From NCBI GenBank assembly GCA_964638635.1, contig CAZXAQ010000064.1:1-22684 (forward strand): a DNA stretch of 22,684 nt, read 5' to 3'. The notes under the pieces were generated by a model, which saw nothing but the letters and a program-made list of their open reading frames with translations, did no database searches and was not told the origin of the DNA. Within the stretch, counting starts at the first letter, position 1; every line of letters starts with the position of its first letter. The DNA comes from SZUA-430 sp964638635 (GTDB lineage: Bacteria > Pseudomonadota > Alphaproteobacteria > Micropepsales > Micropepsaceae). The position numbers and the translations under genes were made by a program. Below are positions 15,016-22,091 of the stretch, piece after piece.

Positions 15016-15321
15016 ATGAGCCTTCGAGCGTTTGTGTTGGGTGTCGTCGCCCTCGCAGCGGCATTTTTCTTTGGATTGATGCTTTGGCCCTCCTTGGTCA
15101 TGTCCTCCGCGATAGACGGGGTGACGCGCGAGTATGAGGCGGCCGGGATCGACGTCAGCGAGTGCAAGAAACAGTTCGTCAAGCAGGCGAGCTGTTTGAA
15201 GAAGCCGATGGCCGAGATCGCGCGCCAGCTTGACCAAAACGGCGATGATGAGCGGCGACAGGAACTTCGGGAACAGATGGAGCGGGAACTCGACCGCGTT
15301 GAAGAGCCGCCGCTCGATTAA
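15016..15321 (+). CDS. small membrane-anchored protein of unknown function
   Basis: A 101-residue protein, not recognised as a known family. Residues 5-29 are one hydrophobic segment (FVLGVVALAAAFFFGLMLW), a signal anchor. The remainder is soluble and charged, with Cys50 and Cys60 that could form a disulfide if exported, and a highly acidic/basic C-terminal helix (~75-97, DDERRQELREQMERELDRVEE) that looks like a short coiled coil. AAGGGA about 8 bases before ATG supports this start; an upstream GTG/ATG frame from 14986 has no such site. It lies 49 bases before ygiQ on the same strand and may be co-transcribed with it. Confidence 0.65.
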   Translation: MSLRAFVLGVVALAAAFFFGLMLWPSLVMSSAIDGVTREYEAAGIDVSECKKQFVKQASCLKKPMAEIARQLDQNGDDERRQELREQMERELDRVEEPPLD

Positions 15322-15322
15322 C

Positions 15323-15368
15323 CGTCCGCCGATTGACTGAACGGACGCGGGCGCGCAAACAGCGCCCG
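15323..15368 (+). promoter_or_regulatory. two tandem hairpins immediately before the ygiQ start
   Basis: CGTCCG-N13-CGGACG (15323-15347) is followed without a gap by CGGGCGC-GCAAACA-GCGCCCG (15348-15368). The second stem ends 2 bases before the ygiQ ATG, where a ribosome binding site should be, and no other Shine-Dalgarno is visible. It may limit translation of ygiQ or mark the end of the upstream transcript; there is no U-run. Confidence 0.45.
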
Positions 15369-15370
15369 AT

Positions 15371-17380
15371 ATGGATGCAGCCACCGATCTTTTTCTGAAT
15401 GCCAAGCGGCCGAAGAAGCCAGCGCCGTTTCTGCCGATGTCGAAGGCGGAGATGGCGCGGCTCGGTTGGGACGCGTGCGACGTCGTGATTGTGACGGGCG
15501 ATGCCTATGTCGATCACCCGAGTTTCGGGATGGCGATTATCGGGCGGCTGCTTGAGGCACAGGGTTTTCGCGTCGGCATCATCGCGCAACCGGATTGGCA
15601 GAGTGCGGAGCCGCTTAAGGCGTTGGGGCGCCCACGGCTCTTCTTCGGGGTCACCGGCGGCAATATGGACTCGATGGTGAACCGCTACACATCGGATCGC
15701 CGGTTGCGCCACAACGACAACTACTCGCCGGGCGGGGAAGGGGGCAAGCGCCCTGATCGTTGCTCCGTCGTCTATGCGCAGCGTTGCCGCGAGGCGTTCA
15801 AGGACGTGCCGATCGTGCTCGGCGGGATCGAGGCGTCGCTCCGGCGGATCGCACATTACGACTATTGGTCGGACAAGGTGCGCCGTTCGATCTTGGCGGA
15901 TGCGAAGGCGGATATTCTGCTCTACGGGAATGCGGAGCGGGCGATCGTCGAAGTCGCGCATCGCATGGCTAAGGGTGCGAAGCCGTCGGAGCTCGACGAT
16001 GTGCGCGGCGTTGCGCTGTTCAAGTCGCGCGTGCCTGAGGGTTGGATCGAGGCGCATGCCGACGATGTCGAAAGCGCGGACGAAGGTGCGCGGATCGGTG
16101 CGCCGAATACCGTCGTTCGGCTGCCGTCGTGCGAGCAGGTGATCGAGGACAAAGAAGCCTATGCGAGGGCCTCGCGCGTGCTGCACCGGGAGAGCAATCC
16201 GGGCAACGCGCGGGCGCTGGTGCAGCGACATGCGGATCGCGAGCTGTGGCTGACGCCGCCGCCGATCCCGCTCACGACCGCGGAGATGGACGGCGTGTAC
16301 GATCTGCCGTACGCGCGGGCGCCGCATCCCTCGTATGGCGAGGCGAAGATTCCGGCGTGGGAGATGATCCGCTTCTCCGTCACGATCATGCGCGGGTGTT
16401 TTGGCGGCTGCACGTTCTGCTCGATCACGGAGCATGAGGGGCGGATTATTCAGAGCCGGTCGGAAGACTCTGTGCTCAAAGAGATCGGCAATATCCGCGA
16501 CAAGACGAAGGGGTTTACGGGCGTCATCTCGGACATCGGCGGGCCGACGGCGAACATGTACCGCATGGCGTGCAAGGATCCCAAGATCGAGAGCGCGTGC
16601 CGGCGGCCGTCCTGCGTCTATCCCGGTATCTGCCCGAACTTAGATACGAGCCATGAGGCGCTGATCGGTCTGTACCGCAAGGCGCGCGCGCTGCCCGGCG
16701 TGAAGAAGGTGATGGTGGCGTCGGGCGTGCGCTACGACCTTGCGGTTGAGAGCCCTGAGTATGTCGAGGAACTGGTGACGCATCACGTCGGCGGGCTCTT
16801 GAAGATCGCGCCGGAGCACACCGAGGACGGGCCGCTCTCGAAGATGATGAAGCCCGGGATCGGCACCTACGACCGGTTCAAGGCGATGTTCGATGCGGCG
16901 GCGAAGAAAGCAGGCAAGAAGTACTTCCTCATCCCCTATTTCATCGCGGCGCATCCGGGCACGACGGACGAGGACATGATGCAGCTTGCGTTGTGGCTGA
17001 AGAAGAACGGGTTCCGGGCCGACCAAGTGCAGACGTTCCTGCCCTCACCGATGGCGAGCGCGACGGCGATGTATCATACCGGCGTCAACACGCTGCGCGG
17101 TGTGCGGCGCGGCGCATCTGAACGCGTCGCAAGCGTGCACGGGCTGAGGCAGCGGAGGCTGCACAAAGCGTTCCTGCGCTATCACGATCCGGAGAATTGG
17201 CCCGTGCTGCGCGAGGCACTGAAAGCGATGGGGCGCGCGGATTTGATCGGGCCGGGGAAGCATCATCTGGTGCCCGTGGCGCAACCGGCTGGCACCGCGG
17301 TGAAACGCGTGCCAGGTCAGAAGTTCACGACGAAGGGCATCTTTCCGAAGCCGAGAGCGTCGAGTCCTCGAACGCGTTAG
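15371..17380 (+). CDS. ygiQ: YgiQ family radical SAM protein
   Basis: A 669-residue member of the YgiQ (UPF0313) family. The N-terminal domain has PFLPMSKAEMARLGWDACD and VTGDAYVDHPSFGMAIIGR, almost the family consensus. The radical SAM core has the cluster motif CFGGCTFC with Cys343, Cys347 and Cys350 (CX3CX2C), which binds the 4Fe-4S cluster that cleaves S-adenosylmethionine. Later blocks KIAPEHTEDGPLSKMMKPG and FLIPYFIAAHPGTT are also typical. Its C-terminus is shorter than E. coli YgiQ (about 740 residues), ending in a basic low-complexity tail. The reaction is not established for the family. Start at ATG 15371 agrees with the family N-terminus, although no ribosome binding site is seen outside the hairpin before it. 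Confidence 0.95.
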   Translation: MDAATDLFLNAKRPKKPAPFLPMSKAEMARLGWDACDVVIVTGDAYVDHPSFGMAIIGRLLEAQGFRVGIIAQPDWQSAEPLKALGRPRLFFGVTGGNMDSMVNRYTSDRRLRHNDNYSPGGEGGKRPDRCSVVYAQRCREAFKDVPIVLGGIEASLRRIAHYDYWSDKVRRSILADAKADILLYGNAERAIVEVAHRMAKGAKPSELDDVRGVALFKSRVPEGWIEAHADDVESADEGARIGAPNTVVRLPSCEQVIEDKEAYARASRVLHRESNPGNARALVQRHADRELWLTPPPIPLTTAEMDGVYDLPYARAPHPSYGEAKIPAWEMIRFSVTIMRGCFGGCTFCSITEHEGRIIQSRSEDSVLKEIGNIRDKTKGFTGVISDIGGPTANMYRMACKDPKIESACRRPSCVYPGICPNLDTSHEALIGLYRKARALPGVKKVMVASGVRYDLAVESPEYVEELVTHHVGGLLKIAPEHTEDGPLSKMMKPGIGTYDRFKAMFDAAAKKAGKKYFLIPYFIAAHPGTTDEDMMQLALWLKKNGFRADQVQTFLPSPMASATAMYHTGVNTLRGVRRGASERVASVHGLRQRRLHKAFLRYHDPENWPVLREALKAMGRADLIGPGKHHLVPVAQPAGTAVKRVPGQKFTTKGIFPKPRASSPRTR

Positions 17381-17415
17381 GCGCAGTTGCTGCGTTAGCC
17401 TCTCACCGCCCCTGA

Positions 17416-17434
17416 GGAGCGCGCTCAGCGCTCC
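17416..17434 (+). terminator. possible terminator hairpin after ygiQ
   Basis: GGAGCGC, loop GCTCA, GCGCTCC: a perfect 7-bp stem 36 bases after the ygiQ stop, followed by ATCCTTG, with only a weak T content. A rho-dependent end is equally possible. The remaining bases to 17645 hold no recognised gene; one minus-strand open frame begins at 17581 but has no ribosome binding site and runs antisense through ygiQ. Confidence 0.4.
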
Positions 17435-17645
17435 ATCCTTGTCGACCGGAACCACAAAGCTGTCCAGGACTACGCGCCGTGTTCCGCTGTCGATCGGCGT
17501 GGTGCGAGCCAAGTCTAAAGACGCGAAAGAGAGTTTTACTTCGGCGATGTTTTGGAGCCGCTTTGCCTCTGACGCATTCATGTGGCGCGAAGTTTAGCTT
17601 GATCCAGCGCAATGCGCCGGCGCGTTCAGGCGTGCATCATTGCAG

Positions 17646-17662
17646 TTGCGAATGATTTGCAA
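17646..17662. promoter_or_regulatory. Fur-box-like operator upstream of feoAB
   Basis: TTGCGAATGATTTGCAA is a 17-bp palindrome with one mismatched pair around a central G, resembling Fur-regulator binding sites in proteobacteria. A second overlapping dyad, AATGATT-TGCAATA-AGCATT-like, continues to 17670, as expected for adjacent repressor dimers. It ends 13 bases before the feoA ATG. Iron-responsive repression of feoAB is the expected role; the regulator gene is not in this window. Confidence 0.6.
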
Positions 17663-17675
17663 TAAGCATTGGGGC

Positions 17676-17912
17676 ATGAAGCTGAGCGAATTGAAGACTG
17701 GCCGGGTCGCGCGGGTGCGCGGGGTCGATGCTGCGTCCGCGGAGCTTGAGGCGAAGTTGCGCGAGGTTGGGTTTTCGGAGGGCGACGAGGTCGAGATGCT
17801 CGGGCGGGGGCCGTGGCCGTTTGGGTGGCGGACGCTGGCGGTCCGGCTCAATCGCACGATCATTGCGTTGCGCGTGGGCGAGGCTTCGCTGGTCGAGGTT
17901 GAGCCGGTATGA
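17676..17912 (+). CDS. feoA: ferrous iron transport protein FeoA
   Basis: A 78-residue SH3-like FeoA domain protein (PF04023), the small cytoplasmic partner of the FeoB iron channel. The fold signature is visible: MKLSELKTGRVARVRGV, LEAKLREVGFSEGDEVEML, then PFGWRTLAVRLNRTIIALRVGEASLVEVEP. Length is normal. The frame is open further upstream (ATG at 17652, and from 17640), but those starts fall inside the Fur-like palindrome, and MKLSEL matches the family N-terminus. The GGGG just before the ATG is too close to be a good ribosome binding site. It overlaps feoB by four bases (ATGA), so the two are translationally coupled. Confidence 0.93.
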   Translation: MKLSELKTGRVARVRGVDAASAELEAKLREVGFSEGDEVEMLGRGPWPFGWRTLAVRLNRTIIALRVGEASLVEVEPV

Positions 17913-19726
17913 GCGCGTTTCGTCTGGCGCTGGTGGGTGCGCCGAATTCGGGGAAGTCGACGCTGTTCAACGGGCTGACCGGCGGGCGCGCGAAGGTTGC
18001 GAACTATGCGGGGGTGACCGTCGAGCGTCGGAGCGGCACGTTCGCGACGCCGGGCGGGCGTTCGGTCGAGTTGATCGATCTGCCGGGCATCTATGGTTTG
18101 TCGGCGCGTTCGCTTGACGAGCGGATTGCGGTCGAAGTGATCAGTGGCAAGGACGAGCAGAAGCCGGATGCTTTGCTCGTGCTGATTGATGCGGCGGATT
18201 TGCGGACGCATTTGCATTTGGCGCTGCAGCTCAAGGGGCTCGGGCGGCCGATGTTGCTCGTCCTCAACATGATCGATCTGGCCGAGCGCGACGGCGTGAA
18301 GATCGACATCGCAAAGCTTGAAGCGCGGCTCGGCATTCCGGTGGTGGCAACCTGTGCGACGCGGAAGGCTGGGCGGGCGTCGTTGCTGGCGCGGTTGGAT
18401 CAGCTGATCGAAGCGGGCGGGGCGGGGACCGGTCAGGCCGAGGTTGCGGACTTGCGCGGGTTGCAACGCGAGGCGCGGACCATTGCGCGCGAGGCGATCC
18501 TCGCGGAGCCGGCGATGAACCGGCTGACGCGGGCGGTCGATCAGGTTGTGCTGCATCCGGTCGCCGGGCTCTTCATTCTGTTCGGATTGCTGTTCCTCGT
18601 GTTTCAGGCCGTGTTCACGTGGGCCGTGGTCCCAATGGATGCGATCGATGCCGGCATTGCCGGGTTCGGCGCTTGGATCAGCACGGTGTTGGCGGATGGG
18701 TGGTTGAAGAGCCTGATCGTCGACGGGATCATCGCGGGCGTCGGTAGCGTCGTCGTGTTCCTGCCGCAGATCGTGATCCTGTTCGCGTTCATCTTGGCGT
18801 TGGAGGCGTCGGGCTATATGGCGCGCGCGGCGTTCTTGATGGATGAGTTGATGTTGCGCGTCGGACTGAACGGACGTGCGTTCATTCCGTTGCTGTCGAG
18901 CTTTGCCTGCGCGATTCCGGGCATGATGTCGGCCAGGACGATCGAGAACGAGAACGACCGGCTGACGACGATTTTGGTCGCGCCGTTGATGACGTGCTCG
19001 GCGCGGCTGCCGGTGTATACGCTGATCATCGCGGCGTTCATTCCGCCGACGGCGGTCGGGTGGTTCAATCTGCAGGGGCTGGTGATGTTCGCCCTCTACA
19101 TTGCGGGCGTGATCAGTGCCGTGGTTGTGGCGGCTTTGCTGAAGCGCACGCTGACGCGCGGGCGGCCGCAGCCACTGCTGATGGAGATGCCGACTTACAA
19201 ACTGCCGGATCCGCGGGACTTTTTTATCAATCTTTGGATGCGCGGGTGGGCGTTCGTGCGGCGCGCGGGCATCTATATCTTCGTCATCTCGGTGATCCTC
19301 TGGTTCCTGTCGAGCTATCCCAGTTCGGCCACGACGATCCGCGAGAGCTATGCCGGGATGTTGGGCAGCTGGCTCGAGCCGCTGCTGAAACCTATCGGGT
19401 TCAATCTCGAGATTGCGATCGCGCTGGTGCCGGGGTTTGCGGCACGCGAAGTGGCGGTCGGTGCACTGGGCACCGTCTATGCCGTGCAGAGCGACGGCGA
19501 CACGACCGGGTTGGCGCAGGCGCTGCAAACGGCATGGTCGTTGCCGACAGCACTGGCGTTTCTTGCCTGGTACGTATTCGCACCGCAGTGCATGGCGACG
19601 CTGGCGGTCGCGCGGCGCGAGATGAACTCGTGGCGCTGGACCGCGTTCATGTTCGGCTATCTGTTCGTGATGGCCTACGTGGCGGCGGGCGCCACATATT
19701 GGACCGCGCGCTGGGCGGGGCTTTAG
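17909..19726 (+). CDS. feoB: ferrous iron transporter FeoB
   Basis: A 605-residue inner-membrane Fe(II) transporter. The N-terminal GTPase domain has G1 GAPNSGKST (10-18), G3 DLPG (57-60) and G4 NMID (120-123). A helical linker follows, then the membrane part with duplicated gate domains. Typical gate/core blocks are SGYMARAAFLMDELM (~291-305), FACAIPGMMSARTIE (~332-346), APLMTCSARLPVYTL (~358-372) and GFAAREVAVGALGTVY near the C-terminus. It is shorter than E. coli FeoB (773) but in the range of the compact FeoB forms of many alphaproteobacteria. No feoC follows. Its stop TAG shares TTAG with the convergent dsbA-like gene stop, leaving no room for a separate terminator. Confidence 0.97.
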   Translation: MSAFRLALVGAPNSGKSTLFNGLTGGRAKVANYAGVTVERRSGTFATPGGRSVELIDLPGIYGLSARSLDERIAVEVISGKDEQKPDALLVLIDAADLRTHLHLALQLKGLGRPMLLVLNMIDLAERDGVKIDIAKLEARLGIPVVATCATRKAGRASLLARLDQLIEAGGAGTGQAEVADLRGLQREARTIAREAILAEPAMNRLTRAVDQVVLHPVAGLFILFGLLFLVFQAVFTWAVVPMDAIDAGIAGFGAWISTVLADGWLKSLIVDGIIAGVGSVVVFLPQIVILFAFILALEASGYMARAAFLMDELMLRVGLNGRAFIPLLSSFACAIPGMMSARTIENENDRLTTILVAPLMTCSARLPVYTLIIAAFIPPTAVGWFNLQGLVMFALYIAGVISAVVVAALLKRTLTRGRPQPLLMEMPTYKLPDPRDFFINLWMRGWAFVRRAGIYIFVISVILWFLSSYPSSATTIRESYAGMLGSWLEPLLKPIGFNLEIAIALVPGFAAREVAVGALGTVYAVQSDGDTTGLAQALQTAWSLPTALAFLAWYVFAPQCMATLAVARREMNSWRWTAFMFGYLFVMAYVAAGATYWTARWAGL

Positions 19727-20379
19727 GCGGTCGCGACGGCGCTTTCGTCGCCGGCGGCGACGCGGTCGATGATGCGGACGAGGTGTTCGGCGTCTTGCGC
19801 GCCGTTGACCAGGACCTTGCCGCCAATCAGGAACGTGGGCACGCCGTTGATCCCGATCTTGCGGGCCATCGTATCTTCGCGTTCGACCGATTCACGGTCG
19901 GCGTCGGAGTTCAAGAGTTCTTCGACGAGTTCGCCGTCGAGGCCCACTTCATCCGCGATGGCGGCCAAGACTTTGATCTGGCCGATGTCGGCGCCTTCGA
20001 CGAAGTAGCGGTGGAACAGAAGCTCCACGAATTTGTTTTGCACGCCCAGCGAATGCGACCAGCGGATGACGCGGTGCGAGTTCAATGTGTTCGGCGTGCG
20101 CGCTATCTTTTCGAACGCGAAGGCGATGCCTTCGTCTTCACCCGCCTTGAGCAGCGCGGTGTGGATCGGTTTGATCTTCTCGGACGAGCCGAACTTGCGC
20201 TCCATATAGACTTTGCGGTCCACGCCTTCGACCGGCGTCGTGGGATCGAGTTGGAACGGGCGCCAGCGCACGTCGAACTCGATTTGGGGCCGCAGGCTTA
20301 GCGCGCGCTCCAGGCGGCGCTTGCCGATGTAACACCAGGGACAGATGGTGTCGGAGATGACGTCGATTTGCATGGGCAT
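19723..20379 (-). CDS. DsbA family (FrnE-like) thiol oxidoreductase
   Basis: About 218 residues from ATG at 20379. It begins with a thioredoxin strand and active site, QIDVISDTICPWCYIGKRRL, with CPWC at residues 13-16. The typical helical insertion follows, and the cis-Pro loop is GINGVPTFLIGGKVLVNGAQ near the C-terminus. This is the DsbA-like/FrnE group (PF01323), usually cytoplasmic, and no signal peptide is seen. The substrate is unknown; some relatives act in stress resistance or as 2-hydroxychromene-2-carboxylate isomerase-like enzymes. Alternative starts are ATG 20391 and 20373; the longest frame (from 20493) would overlap the divergent SDR gene and is rejected. It is convergent with feoB, overlapping by four bases. 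Confidence 0.92.
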   Translation of the reverse strand: MPMQIDVISDTICPWCYIGKRRLERALSLRPQIEFDVRWRPFQLDPTTPVEGVDRKVYMERKFGSSEKIKPIHTALLKAGEDEGIAFAFEKIARTPNTLNSHRVIRWSHSLGVQNKFVELLFHRYFVEGADIGQIKVLAAIADEVGLDGELVEELLNSDADRESVEREDTMARKIGINGVPTFLIGGKVLVNGAQDAEHLVRIIDRVAAGDESAVATA

Positions 20380-20393
20380 GAAGATAGGCATGG

Positions 20394-20425
20394 AAGTGCG
20401 CAACAGAAAAGCAGTTTTCGCACTT
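20394..20425. promoter_or_regulatory. inverted repeat in the dsbA-like / SDR divergent promoter region
   Basis: AAGTGCG (20394-20400) and CGCACTT (20419-20425) are perfect 7-bp complements, and AAAA/TTTT inside the spacer extends the right arm. It lies in the ~100-base divergent gap, next to the dsbA-like start. It could be an operator or a 5'-leader stem. Confidence 0.35.
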
Positions 20426-20483
20426 GGGAAAGATGCGCGTGCTCGTTTAAGGATAATTGTCCGCAACCTTTTTGAGATGTTCA

Positions 20484-21251
20484 ATGACATCACAAGTGAC
20501 GTTCGACCTTAGGGAACAAACCGCGTTCATCACGGGCGCAACCAGCGGATTCGGCGCGCGCTTTGCGGAAGTTTTGAGCGATGCGGGCGCGCGCGTGGTG
20601 ATCACCGGGCGGCGCGTCGAGCGCTTGTATGCGTTAAGGGACAAGATCGCGGCGAAGGGCGGTCAGGCGACCGCGCTCGCGCTCGATGTCACGGATGTCG
20701 CAGGCATTCGCGCCTCAGTTTCCGCGGCGGAGAAGGCTGCGGGGCCTATCTCAATTCTCGTTAACAACGCCGGTTTGAACATTCAGTCCAGCGCTTCGGC
20801 CTTGAGCGAGGAAGATTACAACACGCTCATGAATACGAACGTGAAGGGTGCGTTCTTCGTCGCGCAAGCGGTAGGGACACGGATGGTCGAGCAGAAGATC
20901 CAGGGCCGGATTGTTAATATTGCCTCGATCGGCGCGTTCAAAGCACTGCCCGGACTTGCCGCTTACAGCATGTCGAAGGCGGCAGTGGCGATGATGACAA
21001 AGGGTCTCGCCCGCGAGTGGGCAAAGCATCACATTGCGGTGAATGCAATCTGTCCCGGCTTTATCGAGACCGAGCTCAACGATCAGTGGTTTCAGAGCGA
21101 AGGCGGGCAAAAGCAGATCGCGGGCTTCCCGCGCCGGCGGATCGGGCGCGCGGAGGACTTGGACGCGACGTTGCTGCTGCTGTGCTCAAAGCACGCGTCG
21201 TTCATCACCGGCTCGCTGTTCACGGTCGATGACGGGCAGTTGTTGGGTTAG
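20484..21251 (+). CDS. short-chain dehydrogenase/reductase (SDR)
   Basis: A 255-residue classical SDR, an NAD(P)-dependent oxidoreductase with a Rossmann fold. The cofactor motif TGATSGFG is at 17-24. GRR at 42-44 suggests NADP preference, an inference from the basic residues after strand 2. NNAG is at 94-97. The catalytic set is Asn119 (NTNVKG), Ser148 (NIASIGA), Tyr161 and Lys165 (YSMSK), all present. The C-terminus ITGSLFTVDDGQLL matches the usual SDR end. The substrate is unknown; FabG-like activity on 3-oxoacyl or related alcohols is possible. ATG at 20484 is preferred to the upstream ATG at 20457, which adds residues without family resemblance. Its stop shares TTAG with the next gene, which is convergent. 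Confidence 0.94.
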   Translation: MTSQVTFDLREQTAFITGATSGFGARFAEVLSDAGARVVITGRRVERLYALRDKIAAKGGQATALALDVTDVAGIRASVSAAEKAAGPISILVNNAGLNIQSSASALSEEDYNTLMNTNVKGAFFVAQAVGTRMVEQKIQGRIVNIASIGAFKALPGLAAYSMSKAAVAMMTKGLAREWAKHHIAVNAICPGFIETELNDQWFQSEGGQKQIAGFPRRRIGRAEDLDATLLLLCSKHASFITGSLFTVDDGQLLG

Positions 21252-21997
21252 CGGATGACCTTCAATGCCTTGTTCGTCTGGCTGACGACGCGGATCATTT
21301 TAACGTCGTCGGGCAGCGGGTTGATCTGAACCGCGGCGGCGGTGTTGGTCAGGACTTGCGTCGTGGGGCCGGACGGCGGTGTACCGACGAGTTCGAGCTC
21401 AAGCACGCCGCCCTTCGTTTCGACCGGGCGCAACGTCACGTTCGTCCATCCGCCGGTGGGTGCCACGCCCTTCACGACGACTTCGGCGAGCGGCGGCTGG
21501 CGTTCGAACAGCTTCACGTCGATCGAGATGACTGCGTGCAGACGTGCGAGCGCACCGTTCGACGTGGTCGGCGGCGGCGCAGTCGGTTGGATGGGCGCTG
21601 GAACGGGAGCCGTCGCGGTCGTTGTGGGTGGCGGTGTCGGCGTTGCGGGTTCGGGTGCCGCCGCAGGTGCCGGCGTGGGTGTAGGCGCGGGCTGTTGAAC
21701 CGGGGCGGGCGCCGTTGCAGGTGTTTGCACGGGTGCCGGTGTCGGCGCTGCGGCCGGCGCAGGCGTTGTCGGCGCGACAACCGGGGCTGGCGTGGGTTTG
21801 GTCACCGGCTTCGCTGCAGGCTTTGTGTTCTTGATCGGCGGCGGTTGCACGACGCCCGGCGCCAGCACACCGGGTTTCGATGGAACCGGGTTGAAGCCCT
21901 CATCGTCCGGCATGCCGTCCGCCCATGCGGAAGCCAAACTCAACGACATGAGCATGCACAAGCACGTCGTTGCTGCGGCAACTGTGCGTAACGTCAT
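21248..21997 (-). CDS. exported Pro/Ala/Thr-rich protein with a C-terminal beta-type domain
   Basis: A 249-residue protein not assigned to a named family. Residues 1-26 are a signal peptide (hydrophobic core LCMLMSLSLASA). Residues ~37-147 are low complexity, dominated by Pro, Ala and Thr with PAP/PTP repeats, likely an extended linker that can span peptidoglycan. Residues ~150-249 form a compact domain with alternating hydrophobics (VVVKGVAPTGGWTNVTLRP, LELELVGTPP, QVLTNTAAAVQINPL) that looks beta-rich. The GWTN...QVLT pattern recurs in uncharacterised alphaproteobacterial exported proteins, as far as I recall. GGGAG lies about 7 bases before the ATG. It is divergent from the racemase-like gene and convergent with the SDR. 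Confidence 0.75.
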   Translation of the reverse strand: MTLRTVAAATTCLCMLMSLSLASAWADGMPDDEGFNPVPSKPGVLAPGVVQPPPIKNTKPAAKPVTKPTPAPVVAPTTPAPAAAPTPAPVQTPATAPAPVQQPAPTPTPAPAAAPEPATPTPPPTTTATAPVPAPIQPTAPPPTTSNGALARLHAVISIDVKLFERQPPLAEVVVKGVAPTGGWTNVTLRPVETKGGVLELELVGTPPSGPTTQVLTNTAAAVQINPLPDDVKMIRVVSQTNKALKVIR

Positions 21998-22036
21998 CCC
22001 ACCACTCCCGTACTCTTATTTGCGGGCCGGTTCGCG

Positions 22037-22057
22037 ATGAACTAAACCCTGGTTCAT
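22037..22057. promoter_or_regulatory. possible operator dyad in the divergent region
   Basis: ATGAAC-N9-GTTCAT, perfect 6-bp arms on 15-base centres, in the 94-base gap between the Pro-rich protein gene and the racemase-like gene. The shape fits a dimeric repressor site such as TetR or LysR types; no regulator gene is nearby in the window. Confidence 0.25.
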
Positions 22058-22091
22058 ACGCAATTACCTATTCAATCTCGGAGGCAATGTC

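Noticed and set aside
15179..16435. 418-residue minus-strand open frame antisense to ygiQ
   Set aside because: Arg-rich shadow; the plus-strand YgiQ motifs are decisive.
17045..17581. 178-residue minus-strand open frame overlapping the ygiQ 3' end
   Set aside because: The first ~65 residues, in the intergenic gap, look protein-like, but there is no ribosome binding site and most of the frame is antisense to ygiQ. A short decayed gene cannot be excluded.
17594..19528. 644-residue minus-strand open frame antisense to feoA/feoB
   Set aside because: Arg/Gln/His-rich shadow with no domain resemblance; feoAB is clear on the plus strand.
20380..20493. N-terminal extension of the dsbA-like protein to 20493
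   Set aside because: It would overlap the divergent SDR start, and the added residues are basic and unlike the family.
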